Counted from the first letter of the stretch, positions 9,848 through 23,974 are shown. The stretch: 64,000 nucleotides of DNA from Ptiloglossa arizonensis (GCF_051014685.1 NW_027478523.1:930001-994000); one strand, 5' to 3'. Numbers and translations: made by a program. The notes: a model not told the origin generated them from the sequence alone.

Positions 9848-10580
9848 TTGAGAAACTCAAAATTTTCGCAGTTCTGATGCTCGAAACGAATGACTAGACC
9901 GGCCTAGGGGAGAAGTACCCATACCGTTGTAATCGGGCGAGTTTCTACTTTCAGATGCAACAGAAATTTTGCGGATTGATCAATCCGTTCGCGAGATATG
10001 GCAGTTCCGAGATAAGAAACGCTTGAGAAACTCAAAATTTTCGCAGTTCTGATGCTCGAAACGAGTAACTAGAACGGCCTAGGGGAAAAGTGCGCATACC
10101 GTTGTAATCGGGCGAGTTTCTACTTTCAGATGCAACAGAAATTTTGCGGATTGATCGATCCGTTCGCGAGATATGGCAGTTTGGAGATAAGAAGCGCTTG
10201 AGAAACTCAAAATTTTCGCAGTTCTGATGCTCGAAACGAATAACTGGAACGGCATAGGCGAAAACTACACATACCGTTGTAATCGGGCGAGTTTCTACTT
10301 TCAGATGCAACAGAAATTTTGCGGATTGGTCAATCCGTTCGCTAGATATGGCAGTTTGGAGGTAAGAAACGCTTGAGAAACTCAAAATTTTCGCAGTTCT
10401 GATGCTCGAAACGAATAACTAGAACGGCCTAGGGGAGAAGCTCGAATACCGTTGTAATCGGGCGAGTTTCTACATTCAGATGCAACAGAAATTTTGCGGA
10501 TTGATCAATCCGTTCGCGAGATATGGCAGTTTGGAGATAAGAAACGCTTGAGAAACTCAAAATTTTCGCAGTTCTGATGC
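9848..10580 (+). repeat. Four-monomer block, copy 2 of the 4,373-bp-offset duplication
   Basis: Partner of the block at 5475. The right edge is where GCTCGAAACG with GGAGCGG replaces the GCTTGAAACG with ACCGCC of copy 1. Confidence 0.8.
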
Positions 10581-11814
10581 TCGAAACGAATAACTGGAGC
10601 GGCCTAGGGGAAAACTACACATACCGTTGTAATCGGGCGAGTTTCTACTTTCAGATGCAACAGAAATTTTGCGGATTGGTCAATCCGTTCGCGAGATGTG
10701 GCAGTTTGGAGGTAAAAAACGCTTGAGAAACTCAAAATTTTCGCAGTTCTGATGCTCGAAACGAATAACTGGAACGGCCTAGGGGAAAACTACACATACC
10801 GTTGTAATCGGGCGTGTTTCTACTTTCAGATGCAACAGAAATTTTGCGGATCGGGAGAATCCGTTCGCGGGATGTGTCAGTTTGGAGATAAGAAACGCTT
10901 GAGAAACTCAAAATTTTCGCAGTTCTGATGCTCGAAACGAATAACTAGAACGACCTAGGGGAAAACTACACCTACCGTTGTAATCGGGCGAGTTTCTACT
11001 TTCAGATGCAACAGAAATTTTGCGGATTGGTCAATCCGTTCGCGAGATATGGCCGTTTGGATGTAAGAAACGCTTGAGAAACTCAAAATTTTCGAAGTTC
11101 TGATGCTCGAAACGAGTAACTAGAACGGCCTAGGGGAAAAGTACGCATACCGTTGTAATCGGGCGAGTTTCTACTTTCAGATGCAACAGAAATTTTGCGG
11201 ACTGGTCAATCCGTTCGCGAGATATGGCAGTTTGGAGGTAAGAATCGCTTGAGAAACTCAAAATTTTCGCAGTTCTGATGATCGAAACGAATAACTAGAA
11301 CGGCCTAGGGGAAAACTACACCTACCGTTGTAATCGGGCGAGTTTCTACTTTCAGATGCAACAGAAATTTTGCGGATTGGTCAATCCGTTCGCGAGATAT
11401 GGCAGTTTGGATGTAAGAAACGCTTGAGAAACTCAAAATTTTCGCAGTTCTGATGCTCGAAACGAATGACTAGAACGGCCTAGGGGAGAAGTACCCATAC
11501 CGTTGTAATCGGGAGAGTTTCTACTTTCAGATGCAACAGAAATTTTTCGGATTGGTCAATCCGTTCGCGAGATATGGCAGTTCCGAGATAAGAAACGCTT
11601 GAGAAACTCGAAATTTTCGCAGTTCTGATGCTCGAAACGAGTAACTAGAACGGCCTAGGCGAAAACTACACATACCGTTGTAATCGGGCGAGTTTCTACT
11701 TTCAGATGCAACAGAAATTTTGCGGATTGGTCAATCCGTTCGCTAGATATGGCAGTTTGGATTTAAGAAACGCTTGAGAAACTCAAAATTTTCGCAGTTC
11801 TGATGCTCGAAACG
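10368..11814 (+). repeat. Eight-monomer block, copy 2 (offset 6,299 bp)
   Basis: Partner of the block at 4069. Small differences include TTCGAAGTTC, GGGAGAGTTTC and AATTTTTCGG, so divergence is a few substitutions over about 1.4 kb. Confidence 0.85.
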
Positions 11815-12114
11815 AGTAACTAGAACGGCCTAGGCGAAAACTACACATACCGTTGTAATCGGGCGAGTTTCTACTTTCAGATGCAACAGAAATTTTGCGG
11901 ATTGGTCAATCCGTTCGCTAGATATGGCAGTTTGGAGGTAAGAAACGCTTGAGAAACTCAAAATTTTCGCAGTTCTGGTGCTCGAAACGAATGACTAGAA
12001 CGGCCTAGGGGAGAAGTACCCATACCGTTGTAATCGGGCGAGTTTCTACTTTCAGATGCAACAGAAATTTTGCGGATTGATCAATCCGTTCGCGAGATAT
12101 GGCAGTTCCGAGAT

Positions 12115-14916
12115 AAGAAACGCTTGAGAAACTCAAAATTTTCGCAGTTCTGATGCTCTAAACGAGTAACTAGAACGGCCTAGGGGAAAAGTGCGCATAC
12201 CGTTGTAATCGGGCGAGTTTCTACTTTCAGATGCAACAGAAATTTTGCGGATTGATCAATCCGTTCGCGAGATATGGCAGTTTGGAGATAAGAAACGCTT
12301 GAGAAACTCAAAATTTTCGCAGTTCTGATGCTCGAAACGAATAACTGGAACGGCCTAGGCGAAAACTACACATACCGTTGTAATCGGGCGAGTTTCTACT
12401 TTCAGATGCAACAGAAATTTTGCGGATTGGTCAATCCGTTCGCTAGATATGGCAGTTTGGAGGTAAGAAACGCTTGAGAAACTCAAAATTTTCGCAGTTC
12501 TGATGCTCGAAACGAATAACTACAACGGCCTAGGGGAAAAGTAGGCATACTGATGTAATCGGGCGAGTTTCTACTTTCAAATGCAAAAGAAATTTTGGGG
12601 ATTGGTCAATCCGTTCGCGAGATATGGCAGTTTGGAGGTAAGAAACGCTTGAGAAACTCAAAATTTTCGCAGTTCTGATGCTCGGAACGAATAACTGGAA
12701 CGGGGTAGGGGAAAACTACACATACCGTTGTAATCGGGCGTGTTTCTACTTTCAGATGCAACAGAAATTTTGCGGATTGGTCAATCCGTTCGCGAGATGT
12801 GGCAGTTTGGATGTAAGAAACGCTTGAGAAACTCAAAATTTTCGCAGTTCTGATGCTCGAAACGAATAACTAGAACGGCCTAGGGGAGAAGCTCGAATAC
12901 CGTTGTAATCGGGCGAGTTTCTACATTCAGATGCAACAGAAATTTTGCGGATTGATCAATCCGTTCGCGAGATATGGCAGTTTGGAGATAAGAAACGCTT
13001 GAGAAACTCAAAATTTTCGCAGTTCTGATGCTCGAAACGAATAACTGGAGCGGCCTAGGGGAAAACTACACATACCGTTGTAATCGGGCGAGTTTCTACT
13101 TTCAGATGCAACAGAAATTTTGCGGATTGGTCAATCCGTTCGAGAGATGTGGCAGTTTGGAGGTAAAAAACGCTTGAGAAACTCAAAATTTTCGCAGTTC
13201 TGATGCTCGAAACGAATAACTGGAACGGCCTAGGGGAAAACTACACATACCGTTGTAATCGGGCGTGTTTCTACTTTCAGATGCAACAGAAATTTTGCGG
13301 ATCGGGAGAATCCGTTCGCGGGATGTGTCAGTTTGGAGATAAGAAACGCTTGAGAAACTCAAAATTTTCGCAGTTCTGATGCTCGAAACGAATAACTGGA
13401 GCGGCCTAGGGGAAAACTACACATACCGTTGTAATCGGGCGAGTTTCTACTTTCAGATGCAACAGAAATTTTGCGGATTGGTCAATCCGTTCGCGAGATA
13501 TGGCCGTTTGGATGTAAGAAACGCTTGAGAAACTCAAAATTTTCGCAGTTCTGATGCTCGAAACGAGTAACTAGAACGGCCTAGGGGAAAAGTGCGCATA
13601 CCGTTGTAATCGGGCGAGTTTCTACTTTCAGATGCAACAGAAATTTTGCGGATTGATCAATCCGTTCGCGAGATATGGCAGTTTGGAGATAAGAAACGCT
13701 TGAGAAACTCAAAATTTTCGCAGTTCTGATGCTCGAAACGAATAACTGGAACGGCCTAGGCGAAAACTACACATACCGTTGTAATCGGGCGAGTTTCTAC
13801 TTTCAGATGCAACAGAAATTTTGCGGATTGGTCAATCCGTTCGCTAGATATGGCAGTTTGGAGGTAAGAAACGCTTGAGAAACTCAAAATTTTCGCAGTT
13901 CTGATGCTCGAAACGAATAACTACAACGGCCTAGGGGAAAAGTACGCATACTGATGTAATCGGGCGAGTTTCTACTTTCAAATGCAAAAGAAATTTTGGG
14001 GATTGGTCAATCCGTTCGCGAGATATGGCAGTTTGGAGGTAAGAAACGCTTGAGAAACTCAAAATTTTCGCAGTTCTGATGCTCGGAACGAATAACTGGA
14101 ACGGGGTAGGGGAAAACTACACATACCATTGTAATCGAGCGTGTTTCTACTTTCAGATGCAACAGAAATTTTGCGGATTGGTCAATCCGTTCGCGAGATG
14201 TAGCAGTTTGGATGTAAGAAACGCTTGAGAAACTCAAAATTTTCGCAGTTCTGATGCTCGAAACGAATAACTAGAACGGCCTAGGGGAGATGCTCGAATA
14301 CCGTTGTAATCGGGCGAGTTTCTACATTCAGATGCAACAGAAATTTTGCGGATTGATCAATCCGTTCGCGAGATATGGCAGTTTGGAGATAAGAAACGCT
14401 TGAGAAACTCAAAATTTTCGCAGTTCTGATGCTCGAAACGAATAACTGGAGCGGCCTAGGGGAAAACTACACATACCGTTGTAATCGGGCGAGTTTCTAC
14501 TTTCAGATGCAACAGAAATTTTGCGGATTGGTCAATCCGTTCGCGAGATGTGGCAGTTTGGAGGTTATAAACGCTTGAGAAACTCAAAATTTTCGCAGTT
14601 CTGATGCTCGAAACGAATAACTGGAACGGCCTAGGGGAAAACTACACATACCGTTGTAATCGGGCGTGTTTCTACTTTCAGATGCAACAGAAATTTTGCG
14701 GATCGGGAGAATCCGTTCGCGGGATGTGTCAGTTTGGAGATAAGAAACGCTTGAGAAACTCAAAATTTTCGCAGGTCTGATGCTCGAAACGAATAACTAG
14801 AACGACCTAGGGGAAAACTACACCTACCGTTGTAATCGGGCGAGTTTCTACTTTCAGATGCAACAGAAATTTTGCGGATTGGTCAATCCGTTCGCGAGAT
14901 ATGGCCGTTTGGATGT
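12115..14916 (+). repeat. Tandem duplication of an 8-monomer unit (1,401 bp x 2)
   Basis: Copy 1 is about 12115-13515 and copy 2 about 13516-14916. The extra base over 8 x 175 comes from one 176-bp monomer containing GATCGGGAGAATCC (13,301 and 14,702). Copies differ at scattered sites such as CCATTG, GATGCTCG and ACGACC versus GAGCGG. Confidence 0.85.
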
Positions 14917-17238
14917 AAGAAACGCTTGAGAAACTCAAAATTTTCGCAGTTCTGATGCTCGAAACGATTAACTAGAACGGCCTATGGGAAAAGTACGCAT
15001 ACCGTTGTAATCGGGCGAGTTTCTACTTTCAGATGCAACAGAAATTTTGCGGACTGGTCAATCCGTTCGCGAGATATGGCAGTTTGGAGGTAAGAATCGC
15101 TTGAGAAACTCAAAATTTTCGCAGTTCTGATGATCGAAACGAATAACTAGAACGGCCTAGGGGAAAACTACACCTACCGTTGTAATCGGGCGAGTTTCTA
15201 CTTTCAGACGCAACAGAAATTTTGCGGATTGGTCAATCGGTTCGCGAGATATGGCAGTTTGGAGATAAGAAACGCTTGAGAAACTCAAAATTTTCGCAGT
15301 TCTGATGCTCGAAACGAATAACTAGAACGACCTAGGGGAAAAGTACGCACACCGTTGTAATCGGGCGCGTTTATACTTTCAGATGCAACAGAAATTTTGC
15401 GGATTGATCAATCCGTTAGCGAGATATGGCCGTTTGGAGATAAGAAACGCTTGAGAACCTCAAAATTTTCGCAGTTCTGGTGCTCGAAACGAGTAACTAG
15501 AGCGGCCTAGGGGAAAAGTACGCACACCGTTGTAATCGGGCGCGTTTCTACTTTCAGATGCAACAGAAATTTTGCGGATCGGTCAATCCGTTCGCGAGAT
15601 ATGGCAGTTTGGAGGTAAGAAACGCTTGAGAAACTCAAAATTTTCGCAGTTATGATGCTCGAGACGAGTAACTAGAACGGCCTAGGGGAGAAGCACGGAT
15701 ACCGTTGTAATCGGGCGAGTTTCTACTTTCAGATGCAACAAAAATTTTGCGGATTGATCAATCTGTTCGCGAGATATGGCAGTTTGGAGGTAAGAAACGC
15801 TTGAGAAACTCAAAATTTTCGCAGTTCTGATTCTCGAAACGAATAACTAGAACGGCCTAGGGGAAAACTACACCTACCGTTGTAATCGGGCGAGTTTCTA
15901 CTTTCAGACGCAACAGAAATTTTGCGGATTGGTCAATCGGTTCGCGAGATATGGCAGTTTGGAGATAAGAAACGCTTGAGAAACTCAAAATTTTCGCAGT
16001 TCTGATGCTCGAAACGAATGACTAGAACTGCCTAGGGGAGAAGTACGCATACCGTTGTAATCGGGCGAGATTCTACTTTCAGATGCAACAGAAATTTTGC
16101 GGATCGGTCAATCCGTTCGCGAGATATGGCAGTTTGGAAGTAAGAAACGCTTGAGAAACACAAAATTTTCGCTGTTCTGATGCTCGAAACGAATAACTAG
16201 AACGACCTAGGGGAAGACTACACCTACCGTTGTAATCGGGCGAGTTTCTACTTTCAGATGCAACAGAAACTTTGCGGATTGGTCAATCCGTTCGCGAGAT
16301 ATGGCAGTTTGGAGGTAAGAAGCGCCAGAGAAACTCAAAATTTTCGCAGTTCTGATGCTCGAAACGAATAACTAGAACGGCCTAGGGGAAAAGTACGCAT
16401 ACCGATGTAATCGGGCGAGTTTCTACTTTCAAATGCAAAAGAAATTTTGGGGATTGGTCAATCCGTTCGCGAGATATGGCAGTTTGGAGGTAAGAAACGC
16501 TTGAGAAACTCAAAATTTTCGCAGTTCTGATGCTCGGAACGAATAACTGGAACGGGGTAGGGGAAAACTACACATACCGTTGTAATCGGGCGTGTTTCTA
16601 CTTTCAGATGCAACAGAAATTTTGCGGATTGGTCAATCCGTTCGCGAGATGTGGCAGTTTGGATGTAAGAAACGCTTGGGAAACTCAAAATTTTCGCAGT
16701 TCTGATGCTCGAAACGAATAACTAGAACGGCCTAGGGGAGAAGCTCGAATACCGTTGTAATCGGGCGAGTTTCTACTTTCAGATGCAACAGAAATTTTGC
16801 GGATCGGTCAGTCCGTTCGCGGGATGTGGCAGTTTGGAGATAAGAAACGCTTGAGAAACTCAAAATTTTCGCAGTTCTGATGCTCGAAACGAATAACTAG
16901 AACGACCTAGGGGAAAACTACACCTACCGTTGTAATCGGGCGAGTTTCTACTTTCAGATGCAACAGAAATTTTGCGGATTGGTCCATCCGTTCGCGAGAT
17001 ATGGCCGTTTGAATGTAAGAAACGCTTGAGAAACTCAAAATCTTCGCAGTTCTGATGCTCGAAACGAGTAACTAGAACTGCCTAGGGGAAAGGTACGCAT
17101 ACCGTTGTAATCGGGCGAGTTTCTACTTTCAGATGCAACAGAAATTTTGCGGACCGGTCAATCCGTTCGCGAGATATGGCAGTTTGGAAGTAAGAATCGC
17201 TTGAGAAACTCAAAATTTTCGCAGTTCTGATGATCGGA
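14917..17238 (+). repeat. Mixed monomers, no clear higher-order period
   Basis: Continuous 175-bp units with local variants such as CAATCGGTTCGCG, AGTACGCACACCG, GGGCGCGTTT and AAGAAGCGCCAGAG. Parts resemble 4.8-5.1 kb and 11.1-11.4 kb. It includes the fourth AAATGCAAAAG variant at 16,451. Nothing but satellite is seen. Confidence 0.7.
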
Positions 17239-17779
17239 ACGAATAACTAGAACGGCCTAGGGGAAAACTACACATACCGTTGTAATCGGGCGAGTTTCTA
17301 CTCTCAGATGCAACAGAAATTTTGCGGATTGGTCAATCCGTTCGCTAGATATGGCAGTTTGGAGGTACGAAACGCTTGAGAAACTCAAAATTTTCGCAGT
17401 TCTGATGCTCGAAATGAGTAACTAGAACGGCCTAGGCGAAAACTACACATACCGTTGTAATCGGGCGAGTTTCTACTTTCAGATGCAACAGAAATTTTGC
17501 GGATTGGTCAATCCGTTCGCTAGATATGGCAGTTTGGAGGTAAGAAACGCTTGAGAAACTCAAAATTTTCGCAGTTCTGATGCTCGAAACGAATGACTAG
17601 AACGGCCTAGGGGAGAAGTACCCATACCGTTGTAATCGGGCGAGTTTCTACTTTCGGATGCAACAGAAATTTTGCGGATTGATCAATCCGTTCGCGAGAT
17701 ATGGCAGTTCCGAGATAAGAAACGCTTGAGAAACTCAAAATTTTCGCAGTTCTGATGCTCGAAACGAGTAACTAGAACG
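17239..17779 (+). repeat. Three-monomer block repeated at 22489-23029 (offset 5,250 bp)
   Basis: Marked by CTACTCTCAGATG, two TTCGCTAGATA units, AGTACCCATACC and TTCCGAGATAAG. The CTCTCAGATG unit also occurs at 20,801, so the three copies sit at exact multiples of 175 (20 and 30 monomers). Confidence 0.8.
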
Positions 17780-18869
17780 ACCTAGGGGAAAAGTACGCAC
17801 ACCGTTGTAATCGGGCGCGTTTCTACTTTCAGATGCAACAGAAATTTTGCGGATTGATCAATCCGTTAGCGTGATATGGCCGTTTGGAGATAAGAAACGC
17901 TTGAGAACCTCAAAATTTTCGCAGTTCTGATGCTCGAAACGAGTAACTAGAACGGCCTAGGGGAAAAGTGCGCACACTGTTGTAATCGGGCGCGTTTCTA
18001 CTTTCAGATGCAACAGAAATTTTGCGGATCGGTCAATCCGTTCGCGAGATATGGCAGTTTGGAGGTAAGAAACGCTTGAGAAACTCAAAATTTTCGCAGT
18101 TCTGATGCTCGAAACGAATAACTGGAACGCCCTAGCGGAGAAGCTCGAATACCGTTGTAATCGGACGAGTTTCTACTTTCAGATGCAACAGAAATTTTGC
18201 GGATTGATCAATCCGTTCGCGAGATATGGCAGTTTGGAGATAAGAAACGCTTGAGAAACTCAAAATTTTCGCAGTTCTGATGCTCGAAACGAATAACTGG
18301 AGCGGCCTAGGGGAAAACTACACATACCGTTGTAATCGGGCGAGTTTCTACTTTCAGATGCAACAGAAATTTTGCGGACAGGTCAATCCGCTCGCGAGAT
18401 ATGGCAGTTTGGAGGTAAGAATCGCTTGAGAAACTCAAAATTTTCGCAGTTCTGATGATCGAAACGAATAACTAGAACGGCCTACGGGAAAACTACACCT
18501 ACCGTTGTAATCGGGCGAGTTTCAACTTTCAGATGCAACAGAAATTTTGCGGATTGATCAATCCGTTCGCGAGATATGGCCGTTTGGAGATAAGAAACGC
18601 TTGAGAACCTCAAAATTTTCGCAGTTCTGATGCTCGAAACGAGTAACTAGACCGGCCGAGGGGAAAAGTACGCATACCGTTGTAATCGGGCAAGTTTCTA
18701 CTTTCAGACACAACAGAAATTTTGCGGATTGGTCAATCCATTCGCGAGATATGGCAGTTTGGAGGTAAGAAACGCTTGAGAAACTCAAAATTTTCGCAGT
18801 TCTGATACTCGAAACGAATAACTAGAACGGCCTAGGGGAAAACTACACCTACCGTTGTAATCGGGCGAG

Positions 18870-19775
18870 TTTCTACTTTCAGATGCAACAGAAATTTTGC
18901 GGATTGATCAATCCGTTCGCGAGATATGGCAGTTTGGAGATAAGAAACGCTTTAGAAACTCAAAATTTTCGCAGTTCTGATGCTCGAAACGAATAACTAG
19001 AACGGCCCAGGGGAAAAGTACGCATACCGTTGTAATCGGGCGAGTTTCTACTTTCAGATGCAACAGAAATTTTGCGGACTGGTCAATCCGTTCGCGAGAT
19101 ATGGCAGTTTGGAGGTAAGAATCGCTTGAGAAACTCAAAATTTTCGCAGTTCTGATGCTCGAAACGAATAACTGGAACGGCCTAGGCGAAAACTACACAT
19201 ACCGTTGTAATCGGGCGAGTTTCTACTTTCAGATGCAACAGAAATTTTGCGGATTGGTAAATCCGTTCGCTAGATATGGCAGTTTGGAGGTAAGAAACGC
19301 TTGAGAAACTCAAAATTTTCGCAGTACTGATGCTCGAAACGAATAACTAGAACGGCCTAGGGGAAAAGTACGCATACTGATGTAATCGGGCGAGTTTCTA
19401 CTTTCAAATGCAAAAGAAATTTTGGGGATTGGTCAATCCGTTCGCGAGATATGGCAGTTTGGAGGTAAGAAACGCTTGAGAAACTCAAAATTTTCGCAGT
19501 TCTGATGCTCGGAACGAATAACTGGAACGGGGTAGGGGAAAACTACACATACCGTTGTAATCGGGCGTGTTTCTACTTTCAGATGCAACAGAAATTTTGC
19601 GGATTGGTCAATCCGTTCGCGAGATGTGGCAGTTTGGATGTAAGAAACGCTTGAGAAACTCAAAATTTTCGCAGTTCTGATGCTCGAAACGAATAACTAG
19701 AACGGCCTAGGGGAGAAACTCGAATACCGTTGTAATCGGGCGAGTTTCTACATTCAGATGCAACAGAAATTTTGC
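18870..19775 (+). repeat. Five-monomer block, copy 1 (offset 4,199 bp)
   Basis: Matches 23069-23974 through GCTTTAGAAACTC, GGCCCAGG, CGCAGTACTG, CATACTGATG, the AAATGCAAAAG variant and AACTCGAATACC (GCTCG in the partner). The offset is one short of 24 x 175 because copy 2 begins just after a one-base deletion (ATCGGCGAG, about 23,062). Confidence 0.85.
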
Positions 19776-21224
19776 GGATAGATCAATCCGTTCGCGAGAT
19801 ATGGCAGTTTGGAGATAAGAAACGCTTGAGAAACTCAAGATTTTCGCAGTTCTGATGCTCGAAACGAATAACTGGAGCGGCCTAGGGGAAAACTACACAT
19901 ACCGTTGTAATTGGGCGAGTTTCTACTTTCAGATGCAACAGAAATTTTGCGGATTGGTCAATCCGTTCGCGAGATGTGGCAGTTTGGAGGTAAAAAACGC
20001 TTGAGAAACTCAAAATTTTCGCAGTTCTGATGCTCGAAACGAATAACTGGAACGGCCTAGGGGAAAACTACACGTACCGTTGTAATCGGACGTGTTTCTA
20101 CTTTCAGATGCAACAGAAATTTTGCGGATCGGTCAATCCGTTCGCGGGATGTGTCAGTTTGGAGATAAGAAACGCTTGAGAAACTCAAAATTTTCGCAGT
20201 TCTGATGCTCGAAACGAGTAACTAGAACGGCCTAGGGGAAAAGTACGCATACCGTTGTAATCGGGCGAGTTTCTACTTTCAGATGCAACAGAAATTTTGC
20301 GGATTGGTCAATCCGTTCGCGAGATGTGGCAGTTTGGAGGTAAGAATCGCTTGAGAAACTCAAAATTTTCGCAGTTCTGATGATCGAAACGAATAACTAG
20401 AACGGCCTAGGGGAAAACTACACCTACCGTTGTTATCGGGCGAGTTTCTACTTTCAGACGCAACAGAAATTTTGCGGATCGGTCAATCGGTTCGCGAGAT
20501 ATGGCAGTTTGGAGATAAGAAACGCTTGAGAACCTCAAAATTTTCGCAGTTCTGATGCTCGAAACGAGTAACTAGAACGGCCGAGGGGAAAAGTACGCAT
20601 ACCGTTGGAATCGGGCAAGTTTCTACTTTCAGATGCAACAGAAATTTTGCGGATTGGTCAATCCGTTCGCTAGATATGGCAGTTTGGAGGTAAGAAACAC
20701 TTGAGAAACTCAACATTTTCGCAGTACTGATGCTCGAAACGAATAACTAGAACGGCCTAGGGGAAAACTACACATACCGTTGTAATCGGGCGAGTTTCTA
20801 CTCTCAGATGCAACAGAAATTTTGCGGATTGGTCAATCCGTTCGCTAGATATGGCAGTTTGGAGGTAAGAAACGCTTGAGAAACTCAAAATTTTCGCAGT
20901 TCTGATGCTCGAAACGAGTAACTAGAACCGCCTAGGCGAAAACTACACATACCGTTGTAATCGGGCGAGTTTCTACTTTCAGATGCAACAGAAATTTTGC
21001 GGATTGATCAATCCGTTCGCGAGATATGGCAGTTCCGAGATAAGAAACGCTTGAGAAACTCAAAATTTTCGCAGTTCTGATGCTCGAAACGAGTAACTAG
21101 AACGGCCTAGGGGAAAAGTGCGCATACCGTTGTAATCGGGCGAGTTTCTACTTTCAGATGCAACAGAAATTTTGCGGATTGATCAATCCGTTCGCGAGAT
21201 ATGGCAGTTTGGAGATAAGAAACG

Positions 21225-22085
21225 CTTGAGAAACTCAAAATTTTCGCAGTTCTGATGCTCGAAACGAATAACTGGAGCGGCCTAGGGGAAAACTACACAT
21301 ACCGTTGTAATTGGGCGAGTTTCTACTTTCAGATGCAACAGAAATTTTGCGGATTGGTCAATCCGTTCGCGAGATGTGGCAGTTTGGAGGTAAAAAACGC
21401 TTGAGAAACTCAAAATTTTCGCAGTTCTGATGCTCGAAACGAATAACTGGAACGGCCTAGGGGAAAACTACACATACCGTTGTAATCGGGCGTGTTTCTA
21501 CTTTCAGATGCAACAGACATTTTGCGGATCGGTCAATCCGTTCGCGAGATGTGGCAGTTTGGAGGTAAAAAAAGCTTGAGAAACTCAAAATTTTCGCAGT
21601 TCTGATGCTCGAAACGAATAACTGGAACGGCCTAGGGGAAAACTACACATACCGTTGTAATCGGGCGTGTTTCTACTTTCAGATGCAACAGAAATTTTGC
21701 GGATCGGTCAATCCGTTCGCGGGATGTGTCAGTTTGGAGATAAGAAACGCTTGAGAAACTCAAAATTTTCGCAGTTCTGATGCTCGAAAGGAATAACTGG
21801 AGCGGCCTAGGGGAAAACTACACATACCGTTGTAATTGGGCGAGTTTCTACTTTCAGATGCAACAGAAATTTTGCGGATTGGTCAATCCGTTCGCGAGAT
21901 GTGGCAGTTTGGAGGTAAAAAACGCTTGAGAAACTCAAAATTTTCGCAGTTCTGATGCTCGAAACGAATAACTGGAACGGCCTAGGGGAAAACTACACAT
22001 ACCGTTGTAATCGGGCGTGTTTCTACTTTCAGATGCAACAGAAATTTTGCGGATCGGTCAATCCGTTCGCGGGATGTGGCAGTTT
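21225..22085 (+). repeat. Local trimer-type (525-bp) duplication
   Basis: The unit GGAGCGG plus GTAATTGGGCGAG is followed by GGTAAAAAACG and then a GGGCGTGTTTC unit. The pattern starts at 21,271 and again at 21,796, and an earlier relative is at 19,871 (eight monomers upstream). Confidence 0.7.
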
Positions 22086-23068
22086 GGAGATAAGAAACGC
22101 TTGAGAAACTCAAAATTTTCGCAGTTCTGATTCTCGAAACGAATAACTAGAACGGCCTAGGGGAAAACTACACCTACCGTTGTAATCGGGCGAGTTTCTA
22201 CTTTCAGACGCAACAGAAATTTTGCGGATTGGTCAATCGGTTCGCGAGATATGGCAGTTTGGAGGTAAGAAACGCTTGAGAAACTCAAAATTTTCGCAGT
22301 TCTGATGCTCGAAACGAATAACTAGAACGGCCTAGGGTAAAACTACACCTACCGTTGTAATCGGGCGAGTTTCTACTTTCAGATGCAACAGAAATTTTGC
22401 GGATTGGTCAATCCGTTCGCTAGATATGGCAGTTTGGAGGTAAGAAACGCTTGAGAAACTCAAAATTTTCGCAGTACTGATGCTCGAAACGAATAACTAG
22501 AACGGCCTAGGGGAAAACTACACATACCGTTGTAATCGGGCGAGTTTCTACTCTCAGATGCAACAGAAATTTTGCGGATTGGTCAATCCGTTCGCTAGAT
22601 ATGGCAGTTTGGAGGTAAGAAACGCTTGAGAAACTCAAAATTTTCGCAGTTCTGATGCTCGAAACGAGTAACTAGAACGGCCTAGGCGAAAACTACACAT
22701 ACCGTTGTAATCGGGCGAGTTTCTACTTTCAGATGCAACAGAAATTTTGCGGATTGGTCAATCCGTTCGCTAGATATGGCAGTTTGGAGGTAAGAAACGC
22801 TTGAGAAACTCAAAATTTTCGCAGTTCTGATGCTCGAAACGAATGACTAGAACGGCCTAGGGGAGAAGTACCCATACCGTTGTAATCGGGCGAGTTTCTA
22901 CTTTCAGATGCAACAGAAATTTTGCGGATTGATCAAACCGTTCGCGAGATATGGCAGTTCCGAGATAAGAAACGCTTGAGAAACTCAAAATTTTCGCAGT
23001 TCTGATGCTCGAAACGAGTAACTAGAACGGCCTAGGGGAAAAGTGCGCATACCGTTGTAATCGGCGAG

Positions 23069-23974
23069 TTTCTACTTTCAGATGCAACAGAAATTTTGCG
23101 GATTGATCAATCCGTTCGCGAGATATGGCAGTTTGGAGATAAGAAACGCTTTAGAAACTCAAAATTTTCGCAGTTCTGATGCTCGAAACGAATAACTAGA
23201 ACGGCCCAGGGGAAAAGTGCGCATACCGTTGTAATCGGGCGAGTCTCTACTTTCAAATGCAACAGAAATTTTGCGGATTGGTCAATCCGTTCGCGAGATA
23301 TGGCAGTTTGGAGGTAAGAAACGCTTGAGAAACTCAAAATTTTCGCAGTTCTGATGCTCGAAACGAATAACTGGAACGGCCTAGGCGAAAACTACACATA
23401 CCGTTGTAATCGGGCGAGTTTCTACTTTCAGATGCAACAGAAATTTTGCGGATTGGTCAATCCGTTCGCTAGATATGGCAGTTTGGAGGTAAGAAACGCT
23501 TGAGAAACTCAAAATTTTCGCAGTACTGATGCTCGAAACGAATAACTAGAACGGCCTAGGGGAAAAGTACGCATACTGATGTAATCGGGCGAGTTTCTAC
23601 TTTCAAATGCAAAAGAAATTTTGGGGATTGGTCAATCCGTTCGCGAGATATGGCAGTTTGAAGGTAAGAAACGCTTGAGAAACTCAAAATTTTCGCAGTT
23701 CTGATGCTCGGAACGCATAACTGGAACGGGGTAGGGGAAAACTACACATACCGTTGTAATCGGGCGTGTTTCTACTTTCAGATGCAACAGAAATTTTGCG
23801 GATTGGTCAATCCGTTCGCGAGATGTGGCGGTTTGGATGTAAGAAACGCTTGAGAAACTCAAAATTTTCGCAGTTCTGATGCTCGAAACGAATAACTAGA
23901 ACGGCCTAGGGGAGAAGCTCGAATACCGTTGTAATCGGGCGAGTTTCTACATTCAGATGCAACAGAAATTTTGC
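23069..23974 (+). repeat. Five-monomer block, copy 2 (offset 4,199 bp)
   Basis: Partner of the block at 18870. Differences include AGTGCGCATACC for AGTACGCATACC, GATTGG for GACTGG and GAACGCATAACTGG. Confidence 0.85.

Noticed and set aside
12606..12836. Family of 76-codon minus-strand frames (for example 3856, 12606, 14007, 16458, 19433, 23632)
   Set aside because: All start and stop at the same monomer positions, and they appear wherever a particular variant pair removes a stop. They are shadows of the repeat, not genes.
16530..16721. Plus-strand frames of 60-76 codons (16530, 49536, 55688, 61462, 61987)
   Set aside because: Same reasoning: read-through of the exon-like cassette and its flanks. 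They are kept only as support for the splice-cassette observation, not as coding genes.
21541..21580. GGTAAAAAAAGC run as a possible polyadenylation or insertion scar
   Set aside because: It is a local substitution in the GGTAAAAAACGC variant. Unit length is unchanged and no target-site duplication or foreign sequence is present.
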